DNA of 64,000 nt from the NCBI RefSeq assembly GCF_964340395.1, contig NC_135555.1:4359501-4423500 (forward strand), given 5' to 3'. Positions 47,212 to 57,823 of the stretch are shown piece after piece (the first letter of the stretch is position 1; every line of letters starts with the position of its first letter). This stretch comes from Glandiceps talaboti (taxonomy: Eukaryota; Hemichordata; Enteropneusta; Spengelidae). Under the pieces are notes generated by a model that was not told the DNA's origin, ran no database searches, and saw nothing but the letters and a program-made list of their open reading frames with translations. A program made the translations under genes and the position numbers.

Positions 47212-49533
47212 CTACTTTTGATGACAGAAGCGAGCAAGGTGACCAAATCGACTGCAATTTCTACATTGATTTTTTTTATTTTGGCACTTGGGACTTTTAT
47301 GGCCACTTTTACCACAGTTGTAGCACGTTGGTTGTGTATGTCTTCTTGTACTAGATTGTCGTTGTGTTGATTGCGCATTACTCTGCTGACTATTTGGCCA
47401 ATCAGAACGCTGACCCTGTACTGAAGGAAACATTGGGAATTGATGTCCTTCAAAGTGGGAGTGGTGATCTCTTCTGCCAAATTTAGGGACACTTCCATGA
47501 CCTACCCTACAGGTAGTTTTAGTAGCACCACGTGTTTCTTCACCTGCAAGGTCAAGAATGGGAACATCAAACTGACCTAAACTTTCATTCTCTGTCGATG
47601 TGTGAAGAGACTCTGGAGTATGACTTGCATAAGATCTACCACTAGATGATTGTACACAACCACTCTCTCTGACAACACTGTATAATCGATCAAACTCCTG
47701 CATCTTCTCAGATTGCAAGTATTGCTCTATCCGCTCTCTTGGTGGACGAACAATTCTATGATAGATTGCCGATATCTCCGATCCATGGAAGAGGTCCGTC
47801 ATATCTGGAGTTGGATAGGCCTCTTGAAGAAGTGTGTTCAAGTACAATGCATACTGCATGCAACTCTGCCATTGAGCACATGCATGAACAACGTCCAAGC
47901 AAATTTGACAGATATGGATAAACTTCCATGCTACTCTGTCACCTGTCTCGGACGATGGACTAACACAAGGCTGTTGGCAGGCTTGCTTAGATAACCTGGA
48001 TGGTTGCCGCCTCACAAAATAATACAACAATCCCATCATATGATGTTCAGACACGGGTGGTTCTGCATTCTTCATCCAGTAGATGGTGACAGCCAGAGGG
48101 ATATGTAATTCAGATGGTAGGCTTTCAAACTGACTCGGTGTTGAACCCATAATCTCCATCAGTAGACTCTTTCTCTTGTCATCAGACAAGGATGGAATAT
48201 CCACTAAATTAGGAAGTGGACCAAAGGTTTCTAATGATGTAAGTGGTGAAACATGCACTGTTTCTAAACTCTCAGTATGGGATCGTCGGTCTATCTCTTC
48301 AACAATACATGCCATTGGATCTAGATCATCAGTTGCAACTCCGAGTGAAGCATAAAGCGGGGTCTCCAACAGAATACCATACATTGCTTTTCGAATTGGC
48401 AATGAAACTTTATGACAGCTTAGTTGTCTGTTGTCTTCGATGAATAGATGAGTAAATGACCTCCTCTGATTTACAAGATTAATAAACCCAGGTTGGATTT
48501 TTCCTCGTTTAAATAAAACCATGAACCATTGTGGAAAGGAGACGTCACTCTGGATAGTCATATGCGACAGAAGAGTTTCCAAGGTATCCAAATCCCCTCT
48601 CCCATCCATCTCCTCAAAATATTGCCTCAGCGTAGATTGCCCATAATACTGGTACATCTGTATGGCTTCTTCAAGTCTCTCTTTGGTGTCATTTGATCTG
48701 GTTCCACTCACTTCTGATATTTTATTGATGGCAGATTCGCATGTGTCGTACTGTTGTAACCACTTTAGGGCACGAGAGAATTTGCTGTTGTCTTTCCCTG
48801 GTGTTTCGATGTGTGATATGCTGTGATGAAATTTAGAAGTAATATCACGTGAGATATAGTCGTTTCCGAACAAACCGGCAATCACTGGAACCACTGCACA
48901 TTGTATGTGAAATCGATCGCAGAAATCTCTTTGATAATAAATATCGGCTGAAATGCAAGAATGGCTATCACTGGATCCTACCATGGTTGTTCTTCTGATC
49001 ATTTTCTTCCACTTCACTGATGTGCGAGGTATGTATCCACCTTTGATATCGAAAATCAAGAAATCGGAATCTTCACCAATGACGGGACAGCCCCAAGCAT
49101 TAGCAAGTGCAACTACTTCACCATCAGCCTCGAAATTACAACACAGAAAGGGAATGTGGTGATCTTCAGCTACCTTATTAAAGACATCATATGTAAAACC
49201 AGATAGTATACTTCCTCGTCCATTTTTTATGATCTTAGAATATTCCCTAATCCTTCCAGTCACACGACCCATGGTTAAATCTAATCTTTTATCGTTAATG
49301 GCACCATCGTAGACTATGTATGGTTTGATATTACAACGCTCCATCGCCTTGAAGAACTCGATACAGGTAGCTTCAAAGTCCTTGTAATTTCCACCAATTC
49401 CACCGTTTTCTTGACTACAATGCAGCCACTTCACAAGACCATTTCCATCCATAATGACACGAGTATCATGTAGTTTTTTATATTTGAAAAGACCATTTTC
49501 TTTAACAAACGTAGCCAACTTAGATATTCCCAT
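47212..49533 (-). CDS. ASTE1-like XPG/FEN nuclease with two C-terminal CCHC zinc knuckles (copy C)
   Basis: A single coding exon of 773 aa from the ATG at 49533 (MGISKLATF). The frame stays open upstream to 49686, but an acceptor (ctattgacag) at 49605-49607 sits between, so those residues are probably 5' UTR or intron. Metal-binding acids are intact: D29 (IMDG), YDG, FEADGEVV, EDSDFLIFD, GNDYIS. The ASTE1 C-terminal module (CAQWQSCMQYALYLNTLL, YPTPDMTDLFHGSEI) is followed by a low-complexity S/Q/T/R-rich linker. Two CX2CX4HX4C knuckles end the protein: CYNCGKSGHKSPKC (737-750) and CRNCSRFGHLARFC (757-770). Such knuckles bind single-stranded nucleic acid in retroviral Gag and in cellular CNBP/ZCCHC proteins. 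Human ASTE1 as I recall it has none. Likely an active nuclease with an added RNA/ssDNA-binding tail; target unknown. Confidence 0.9.
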   Translation of the reverse strand: MGISKLATFVKENGLFKYKKLHDTRVIMDGNGLVKWLHCSQENGGIGGNYKDFEATCIEFFKAMERCNIKPYIVYDGAINDKRLDLTMGRVTGRIREYSKIIKNGRGSILSGFTYDVFNKVAEDHHIPFLCCNFEADGEVVALANAWGCPVIGEDSDFLIFDIKGGYIPRTSVKWKKMIRRTTMVGSSDSHSCISADIYYQRDFCDRFHIQCAVVPVIAGLFGNDYISRDITSKFHHSISHIETPGKDNSKFSRALKWLQQYDTCESAINKISEVSGTRSNDTKERLEEAIQMYQYYGQSTLRQYFEEMDGRGDLDTLETLLSHMTIQSDVSFPQWFMVLFKRGKIQPGFINLVNQRRSFTHLFIEDNRQLSCHKVSLPIRKAMYGILLETPLYASLGVATDDLDPMACIVEEIDRRSHTESLETVHVSPLTSLETFGPLPNLVDIPSLSDDKRKSLLMEIMGSTPSQFESLPSELHIPLAVTIYWMKNAEPPVSEHHMMGLLYYFVRRQPSRLSKQACQQPCVSPSSETGDRVAWKFIHICQICLDVVHACAQWQSCMQYALYLNTLLQEAYPTPDMTDLFHGSEISAIYHRIVRPPRERIEQYLQSEKMQEFDRLYSVVRESGCVQSSSGRSYASHTPESLHTSTENESLGQFDVPILDLAGEETRGATKTTCRVGHGSVPKFGRRDHHSHFEGHQFPMFPSVQGQRSDWPNSQQSNAQSTQRQSSTRRHTQPTCYNCGKSGHKSPKCQNKKNQCRNCSRFGHLARFCHQK

Positions 49534-49604
49534 TGTAACTTTGAGATGTTCTTGATTACTATTCACAGACAATTGCAGTACCGGTGGCCAACCAGGGGAA
49601 AATC

Positions 49605-49659
49605 CTGTCAATAGGAATAACAAGACATGAAATAAGTTTAATTTCTCAGAGTTGCTTAC
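49605..49659 (-). other. Candidate very short intron (about 55 nt) in the copy C 5' UTR
   Basis: On the minus strand gcaaaggtaagcaac provides a donor and tattcctattgacag an acceptor only about 55 nt apart. Another donor (caaggtaagc) lies further upstream near 49731. If not spliced, the reading frame extends to an upstream ATG at 49686. Inferred from signals only. Confidence 0.4.
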
Positions 49660-49899
49660 CTTTGCTTTGGTCGTGGAAGCAAGCAAAATATTAGGTGATG
49701 TACACTGGCAAACTTGACTTTTTTGCTTACCTTGATCCCTTCTCTTCCTAAATGGGCATGTTTTAAAAATTGACTAAATATTTTCGATCGGTCAGTGTCT
49801 TTGGGAAAACCGATGACAAAAGGATCATAACTACAGCTGGATATATGTCTCTTTCACCCCCCCCCCCCTTCTCTCTGATAAGGGCCACGGAAATAGGTT

Positions 49900-50011
<112 letters not shown>

Positions 50012-50149
50012 TTAAATTGTTGTTAGTCATATTTGAAAAACAAATATGAATTTAATTTAACATGCCTTCAAGTTTAAATTTTTGTTGTTCTGTAATACAC
50101 CCATAGTATGTAATATGCTTGTGTAATATAGGTCCCAAAGTTGAATTTT

Positions 50150-50252
50150 GTAGTGTAGTGTAGTGCAGTGTATGTAGTGTAGTGTAGTGTAGTGTAGTGT
50201 AGTGTAGTGTAGTAGTGTAGTGTAGTGTAGTGTAGTGTAGTGTAGTGCAGTT
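50150..50252. repeat. (TGTAG)n pentanucleotide array
   Basis: About 20 GTAGT/TGTAG units with isolated variants (gcagtg, tagtagtg). Frames through it are artefacts. Confidence 0.95.
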
Positions 50253-50796
50253 TGTGTTCCGTTGAATCTATCAAAACGGTCAAGTTCTAGACTATAATTA
50301 CATTTATGGAATGTTAGCTGTTACTGTATACTGTAACTTGGCCCTTCGGCACGACAGTCATTTGCCAGCGGAGTGTGATGTGTTAGCTGTGAAGTTTCGG
50401 AGTCATGTATTCAGTAAATGTGAGCTAACGGACTAAACTTAGTCGACAAGACAATTGTGTAAATCTGATAAGTCAAATTTTATCAGCTCTAACTCTGTTA
50501 TACCACAGACTTACTTGTCTGTGGTTATGGCAATACGACTACATTGTACATGCTTCTGTCCACGTATAATTTTTGGAGCTTATCCTACATTCAGCTGTGA
50601 GTGAAAGTTTAATGAGTTATTTGCATAATTAGTGATTCCCTTACGGGAGGCATTCAGTTTAAATCTGGTTTTTAATAATTGCACAAGTATACTGTCTTCT
50701 TTTGGTTATATCGGATATGTATTAGAACGCTTCAGATCTTCAGGTAATACACTTTTGGAACGCATACCTTGTGAATAACACCTTTTCTTTTGTCAG

Positions 50797-51478
50797 ATAT
50801 TAACGATGGATTTCTTGTTGGAGTTGATCTTAAGAGAGACGAGGAGAGCATATTGCACATGTATAATGATCCATCTGTTGCGAACGTATTCCTGATACCC
50901 TTTAATTTGAATGTTTTGACAAGACTGAACCGTGATTTCAATGCCAACTTTAAAAATTGACGACTTCAGCTTGCACTTGAAATATGTCAAACGTGACGAC
51001 ATTTGTGGCCTGATCAACAAACCTCATTACCTTCAGAATGGTTTGGCGAGTAAGATGGATCAGACAATTCGCTTGGGTAAGTGTGGGCATGTTGAATTAT
51101 GCACGTAAATTTGTGAATTGTGTACAGGCATCGCATAAGAAAGAACATGGTACACGAAGGGCGAAAATAAGTTATCACCACTTTGCCCTTTTTAAAAATA
51201 AACGGCTATGGTTGGATGGTGTCAATTACCGTTACCTTTCTTAGCAAGAAGGTGGTCATTGTAACATACATACATACATACATACATACATACATACATA
51301 CATACATACATACATACATACACGCACGCACACACTCACTCACAGACAGACAGACAGACAGACATGTATGCATGCATGCATACATACATACATACATACA
51401 TACACACATACATACACACACTCACTCACTCACACAGACAGACAGACAGACAGACATGTATGCATGCATGCATGCATG

Positions 51479-51510
<32 letters not shown>

Positions 51511-51895
51511 TACATACATACATACATACACACATACATACATACATACATACATACATACATACATACATACACTTTTACGTGGTTTTTAATGTCTGTA
51601 TTGTTGTGTCATATCTGTGTTTTTTTGTATATGGGAGTGTATCCTGCAATAAAGTTTTATTATTATACATACATTACAGTTATCATCAACTATTTCCGTT
51701 ATTCCAGGGGCAGTAGATCTCGACATAGCATTCAAGAAAGGAGATGTATTATATACTCATGAGTTAGAAAATATGAGTGTAAAATGGACCTGGGATCAGT
51801 TCAAAGACACTGTGGAGAAAAGTGGAATGGTACTGGTTGAGAAGTGGATAGACGAAAACAGAAATTGTTGTTTGGCGATGTTGAAAAGAATGTAG
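50797..51895 (+). pseudogene. Partial, frameshifted EgtD-type (histidine N-alpha-methyltransferase-like) SAM methyltransferase
   Basis: Two exons, 50797-51076 (acceptor tgtcag, donor gtaagt) and 51708-51895 (acceptor attccag, stop tag), encode about 154 residues like the C-terminal half of the EgtD / Methyltransf_33 family: GVDLKRDEESIL, PFNLNVLTRLNRDFNANF, FSLHLKYV, then FKKGDVLYTHE, WIDENRNCCLAML at the C-terminus. After NANF the frame hits a stop, but dropping one A from the A5 run at 50952-50956 restores the frame (KIDDFSLHL) and makes the exon phase fit the next exon exactly. The N-terminal half, with most of the SAM-binding fold, was not found between copies C and D. So this is either a decayed duplicate or a real gene with an assembly indel and undetected upstream exons. 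Family members trimethylate histidine toward ergothioneine in fungi and bacteria; the animal role is unclear. The intron holds a (CATA)n array. Confidence 0.65.
51268..51575. repeat. Long (CATA)n/(GACA)n/(CACA)n microsatellite
   Basis: About 300 bp of mostly ACAT tetramers with two internal CACTCACTCACA-(GACA)n-TGTATGCATGCATG modules, so the array itself contains a duplicated higher-order block (about 51321-51385 and 51417-51485). It lies in the intron of the EgtD-like fragment. Confidence 0.95.
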
Positions 51896-52452
51896 AGTAA
51901 ATACCCGTATCATCATCATCATCATCATCATCATCATTATTATTATTATCATGATATGTATTGATAGGTATTAACTACAGGATCACCTTCTTTTCAAACT
52001 GTAAGAAATATTTGTCCATATTCACAGTAAAAACCATGTTCGCATTAAAATTTGCATTTAATGTGTGGTTCATTAAGTTTTATTTTCCATAGTGTCAATG
52101 GGAGGAACAAAGTGATTCTAATTGTGATTCTTGATTCTGAACTGTAGAAAGTTTTAATTTGTAGCATTTTGTACATGATACCAAGGGTTTGATATGGCGG
52201 TCATTGATGTTTTAATATGGAGGTCACGGGTATATTGAGAACTGTAGTATCTGTAGGTTACCAATACAGACTTGGTCTATGTTGTTTCACATTGATTTCT
52301 CAAGTAAGCCATGATAAAATTGAGTAGAAATCAAAAATAAGTAGCCAATCCATCCAAATGGCCAATTTAAGATATCTTACAACATGAATTGATGATATGA
52401 TTATATAACAAAACACCTAGTATAAAACTACCGACCTTGTACTTGGTTATAG

Positions 52453-52480
52453 CTCAGACCACTAAAAGGAGTGGTCTGAG
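52453..52480. repeat. Perfect 11-bp-arm hairpin downstream of copy D
   Basis: ctcagaccact and agtggtctgag around a 6-nt loop (aaaagg), about 140 bp past the copy D stop codon and probably within its 3' UTR. A structural RNA element is possible. Confidence 0.7.
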
Positions 52481-52618
52481 GTTAAAACCATTAACATAAA
52501 CTGTACGGTTTGGGATTGTCTCATATTTGTTCAAACGTCCATATCTAATTGTTGTTTAAACGGCCATGATAGGTGTGTTGAATTTGTTCGTTGTCCACCA
52601 ACCTAAGTGGTCACATTG

Positions 52619-55054
52619 TCAAGGGGTATTTAACTTGCTCTTAATAATACGGTCAATATTGCGACAAAAATGGGGAAGGTGGCCAGAGTTACCACAACGT
52701 GTGCATCTTTTTCTTTTAACCGGACAGTCACGATTAACATGACCTCTTTGACCACAGTTGAAACATATTGGTAGTGTTTTACCTCTTATACCAGCTTCTG
52801 ATGACTGAGGAAGTCCACTCTGGCCTTCAGCCACACTGTCAGGCCCAGAAGACGGATTATCCAGTTTTGGAGAGGATGCTTTGACCCGAGGTTTCTTTTT
52901 TCGCTGTTTCAACACATTTTGCTGTATGGCGAAAGCATGAGTGCCAGATGCAGAAGGGACATCGGATATTTGTTCACTAGATTTGGTCGAACTTTGATTC
53001 AATCCTGTCAGTGTTTGAACTGACTGGTCTTCTTGGTGCTTTTCAGATGTGCTTCTTAGCTGACCACTTTGAGTCCATGAGCGCATTTCTTCAGCTTGCC
53101 AACAACCAGTCTTCAATAGAACACTACGGAATCGCTCATACATTATCATCCCACTTGGAGCATCCATTAAGTATTGGTATATCCATTGCGCCTCTCCGAT
53201 AATGATAGAATGATAGATCGATGATAACTTGAGTCCATTATAAAGTTTTGTGATATCTGGTGTGGGATATGGTTCCTGTAGAAGTGCATTAATGAAAGAT
53301 GCATACCAAATACAGCTTTGCCACTGGGCATATGCATGTACAACTCCCAAGCAGATTTGACAAATCTGACCAAACTTCGTCTCCAATGAGCCATCTCCAT
53401 TGTTCAAGTTTAACTCTGATGTGTGTTGATCCCGGCAGGTTGTCTCATGAATATCAAACACATGGTCAATGTGGCCCCATAGAAAGCAAATGAGAAGCCC
53501 CATCAAGTGATGCACAGATACCCCTGGATCAGCATTCTTCATCCAGTAGGCCGTAACTGCAATAGGGAGGTGGAATTGAGGTGGCATATCTTGAACTTGA
53601 TTAGGTGACAAACCCAGGATTTCCATTAGTAGACTCTTCTTCCCCTCCTTAGACAATGCAGGTATATCAATCAAACCGGGTAGTGAACCAAAGTCGTGTA
53701 AAGACAATAGTGGTCGGATTGTCGTTGTTGCTAAAATCTCGGTATGTGATTTTCGATCTATCTCTTCGACAGCATTGTCAACTTTGTCGCCAAAAGCTGT
53801 CACAGTTTCTTCATAGAATTCTAATGATCTGGCATCCCTGCATCCAATATCATCTCCACTCACCACGCTCTTCAACAGAATACCATAGATTGCTCTTCGA
53901 ATTGGTAGAGAGGCTACATTGCAGCTAAGGAGTCGGTTGTCTTCAATGAAAAGTCTAGTGAATAACCTCCTCTTAACGACAATATCAATGACGTCAGGAT
54001 GAATCTTTCCTTGCCTGAACAGAATCATAAACCACGATGGAATGGATAATACGCCCAACTGGAAAGCTATTTCTTGTAAAAGTATTTCCTGGGCACTTTT
54101 GCCATGTCTACTTTCCCTATCTTCAAAATACTGCTTTAATCTAGGTTCCCGGTCATCTTGGTAAACATGTATGGCTCTTTTCAGCTGCATTTCGATATCA
54201 CCTGACTCGTCAGCACAAGCTTTTAATATTCCATCGATGGCAGATTCACATGTATCGTACTGTTGTAACCACTTCAGGGCACGAGAGAATTCGTTGTTGT
54301 CTTCCCCTGGTGTTTCGATGTGTGATATGCTGTGATGAAATTGAGATATTCCTTTTGGTGACATACAGTCACTCCCAAACAAACCAGCGATCACTGGCAC
54401 CACTGTCTGGTTAATTTGAAAGTGATGACAGAAATCAATCTGATGGAATATTTCACTTGATATGGCGCAATGAAACCCAAAAAGTCCCAAAAATCTTAGC
54501 ACTACGAAGTCACAATGTGATGCTGTTATGGACGTGAGTGGTATATATCCACCCTTGATGTTGAAGAGAAAAAAATTGGAATCTCCACCGATAATGGGAC
54601 AGCCCCAAGCATTAGCAAGTGCTACTATTTCACGACCAGCTTCGAACTCACAGCAGACAAGGGGAATATTGAGTTCTTCAGCTACTTTAATAAAGATGTT
54701 GAATGCAAATCCTGTGGTGATATTTCCTTTTCCAGTCTCAATTATCTTCGAATATTCAGAAACCATTTTCATCATACCAGCTTTTGTTTCGTCGTTTGTT
54801 TTACATTCCAGATCTTTTAGACGGTCATACACTATAAATAATTTAACTTTACACATTTTCAAAAGTTCTAAAAACTGCTCACAGGCATTTTCATAGTCTT
54901 TGTGGTTTTCACCGTATCTGTGGTCAATTTCGGTATGGGAAAAGAGCCAATTTATCAAACTATTTCCATGGAGAATGACACGTGTATCATTGAGGTCATG
55001 ACTTTTGAGAAGGTTGTTTCCTTTTATGAATTCATGTAAACCAGGAATATTCAT
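52619..55054 (-). CDS. ASTE1-like pseudo-nuclease with two C-terminal CCHC zinc knuckles (copy D)
   Basis: A single coding exon of 811 aa from the ATG at 55054 (MNIPGLHEF). The frame is open to 55177, but an acceptor (atgttacag) at 55125-55127 places the exon edge at 55124. It is the closest relative of copy C by sequence and architecture, ending in CFNCGQRGHVNRDC (764-777) and CTRCGNSGHLPHFC (784-797). Unlike copies A-C, several metal-binding positions are changed: D29 to H (ILHG), the FEADG(D/E) motif to FEAGRE, DSDF to DSNF, and the Gly after Met1 to Asn. YDR keeps D but loses G, and GSD replaces GND. Yet the frame stays open over 811 codons and the knuckles are perfect. That suggests a protein kept for binding rather than cleavage. 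The C-terminal ASTE1 module (YAQWQSCIWYASFINALL, YPTPDITKLYNG) is intact. A recently inactivated gene cannot be excluded. Confidence 0.9.
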   Translation of the reverse strand: MNIPGLHEFIKGNNLLKSHDLNDTRVILHGNSLINWLFSHTEIDHRYGENHKDYENACEQFLELLKMCKVKLFIVYDRLKDLECKTNDETKAGMMKMVSEYSKIIETGKGNITTGFAFNIFIKVAEELNIPLVCCEFEAGREIVALANAWGCPIIGGDSNFFLFNIKGGYIPLTSITASHCDFVVLRFLGLFGFHCAISSEIFHQIDFCHHFQINQTVVPVIAGLFGSDCMSPKGISQFHHSISHIETPGEDNNEFSRALKWLQQYDTCESAIDGILKACADESGDIEMQLKRAIHVYQDDREPRLKQYFEDRESRHGKSAQEILLQEIAFQLGVLSIPSWFMILFRQGKIHPDVIDIVVKRRLFTRLFIEDNRLLSCNVASLPIRRAIYGILLKSVVSGDDIGCRDARSLEFYEETVTAFGDKVDNAVEEIDRKSHTEILATTTIRPLLSLHDFGSLPGLIDIPALSKEGKKSLLMEILGLSPNQVQDMPPQFHLPIAVTAYWMKNADPGVSVHHLMGLLICFLWGHIDHVFDIHETTCRDQHTSELNLNNGDGSLETKFGQICQICLGVVHAYAQWQSCIWYASFINALLQEPYPTPDITKLYNGLKLSSIYHSIIIGEAQWIYQYLMDAPSGMIMYERFRSVLLKTGCWQAEEMRSWTQSGQLRSTSEKHQEDQSVQTLTGLNQSSTKSSEQISDVPSASGTHAFAIQQNVLKQRKKKPRVKASSPKLDNPSSGPDSVAEGQSGLPQSSEAGIRGKTLPICFNCGQRGHVNRDCPVKRKRCTRCGNSGHLPHFCRNIDRIIKSKLNTP

Positions 55055-55124
55055 TTTGATGTTTCTCACCACTTTGAATAAAATATCAGACTTCCCGGTA
55101 CTCGTCCAACAGTAGAAATCTTTC

Positions 55125-57644
55125 CTGTAACATTCAAAAAAGGACGACATCATTTTCAAGCTTGGATTTACTTTCAAGTCGGTGATTTATATTGTAGTGT
55201 ATTCAAATTCGCTATTTCAGCTAGCATATATGCGCTTGACATTTGTTCAACATAGTGACGATGAAATATTTTTAAGCCCCAGAGACATAAAATGGTGTAA
55301 GAACGATACCTGATCCTCATTTGTATCAATGCTAACACGCACACATGCCTTATGAAGCTTGTTGTTGTAGCTTGTAACCGACACTTTCTCGCGGTCTGTC
55401 CGGGGGCGGGGGAGGGGGTGGCAAGGGTGTACTCGGGTGGGTAATGGCTACAGGCATTCTTGGCGGATTCAAACTACAAACTCAAACTCTACATCTACAA
55501 AGATTAAAAAACTAATCGTCAAATGTCTACATTTCACAGCCAGAAAATAGAAGTCTACATCTACCATCCCTAAAAGTCAGCTCCAGTACGCTTAGCACTT
55601 TGAAACGCTTTCATTTTTACAGCCCGTTTCAAGTTATCGTACGCGTTCACCAGCTCTGTTTGATACAACCACACAGAAAACTAATAAATCACTGCATATG
55701 CTACTACACTTTAAAATACCAATGTTGCATGAAATAGTTTCTTGTGACATTTTGTCTAAATGAAATGAACATCAGACAACTATAGTGGTCCGAGAATTAA
55801 CCAATAACGTGCCACTATGCAGATATCAAATATAGACATCAAAACGTCAGCGTCCATGTCTGCGTCTAGGTGCAGTGTACTTCATAATGTAGTACAAATT
55901 GTGATCTTAATTGCTATGGTAGTTTAGAATACGCAGTTTATTACTGGTTTCTGCATGGTTGCATCAAACAGATCTGATGAAAGGTAATTTGAAATGGGCT
56001 GTATGTGCATACTAGTATACCTCCCAGCCAATGATATTTGATTGGCTGCCAGATAAAGATTAGGATGGGTCTCATCCAAGTTTGAGAGTCCTCAACTAGG
56101 AACAACGTTGTCCAAAATATGGGGTGAAATGTCGTATATGTATTCAAAGAGGGGTGGGGTGGGTCTAACCTCTACATGTAAATACAAGTGTACATGAGTC
56201 AACAAAGTGGTCAAAAGGAGCAATACATATCTACATGTACATACCCTTACTATTTGAGTATAAAAGAATACCCGATCAGCGATGATTATATGTTGTGTAA
56301 TAAATTCCTGATTTGTTACTTGTTAATATCAAGAGTAGAAGCCTTAGTTACCAACGATATATGTCGTCAGAGCAGTACTGGAGACGTCGTCAACATCTAT
56401 AGGAAACTTGAAGGAGTTCTGAGAAGAGGAGAAACAAAGGTTTCATCAAAAACATAGACTAGTATTGGACTCCAGGGTTTATCGACCCTCTGTCAGGGGT
56501 CTGTCTTCTATCGAGATCGGGGAAATACCAATGAGTGCATGTTTGTCCTCCCTAGGGTCGATGTGTCTATACATATATCAAGTATTTTGTGTATACTTGG
56601 ATCAGATGTGGATATTTCTACAGACGAACGTATAAAATAACGATAAATCTAGCGCAATGTTTAGATATTTAAGTCTATAATACTTACACAGTTCAACTAC
56701 ATGTAACTGGAACCGAGAAACATGGTTGCACTCGTTTCAAGTGTTGCATCATGGGAACTTCTAAAAAATATGCTCTTCTTCTCACCCTATCACTTCAAAG
56801 AAGTTGTATCTTCTCAAAACACCGCAAAATTGTTTAACAGAATACGTTGCAGATTTTCACTATTGCCCTTCAATGGAATTCGAATTCATCGGATGAGTGA
56901 TATTGTGCATATATAATGAGTTCGTGGAAGGCGTTCGGAATTATGGGCCCTTTTTTATAGTACAAAATGAAAGTAGAACTGTCATTAACCCAGTATCACC
57001 TTGACATGTACAGTCAATTAAAATTCATTGATAAAGTCATTTCTAATGTTTTATTTAATTGACATTTACACATCAATAGATTGAAATGATTTTATTGTTG
57101 TTGTAAAAAGCGAATATAAAATACCTACTGTCAAGCGAAGGGTAGTTTGGGTAAATCACGCCCTCGTGCGTACGTCATCTGGGGAAACCCCCTCATCGAT
57201 AGAGGATCCATCTCCATTCAATATAATAACCTCCATATATAACGGAAATGGCACTTTTTGTGCTCTCTTCTGTCAAATTATGTATTTCGATGTTGTAAAA
57301 AATGATACTTAAAAAGTACATAAAATAACAACCAACATGGTTATTTGATAGTAAAGTTTGTAAAACATATTTTTCTTAAAACACAACACAGCCAGGGCAT
57401 GGAGGAGGGATGGAGATATTCCGATAGGGTTACATTATTTCATTATTGTCCTCTACTTTCTCAAGCTTCCTTTAGGTTTTTTCTCTAGTTTCCTAGTGCA
57501 CAGTTAACTTCTTCTCTCTTCTCTTAGTCTGCTAGTTCACGACAGGGAACATACCGGTAGTTACGATTGATACTTGTAAGAACTTGTAGGTGTTCTAATT
57601 ATCAGTATGTCTTACACACACACGCACACATGGTTTCCTCTGGA

Positions 57645-57735
<91 letters not shown>

Positions 57736-57766
57736 CAGAGAGACAGACAGAGAGAGAGACAGAGAC

Positions 57767-57823
<57 letters not shown>

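Noticed and set aside
49534-49686. N-terminal extension of copy C (MLASTTKAK...)
   Set aside because: A good acceptor at 49605-49607 and the family-typical Met-Gly start at 49533 argue that these codons are UTR or intron.
51268-51575. CRISPR-like or regular repeat array
   Set aside because: Simple ACAT/GACA microsatellite without unique spacers, and the genome is eukaryotic.
56188-56457. Plus-strand frame ending VNIYRKLEGVLRRGETKVSSKT
   Set aside because: Composition is protein-like in the last 45 residues, but I recognise no family, splice donor or neighbouring exons.
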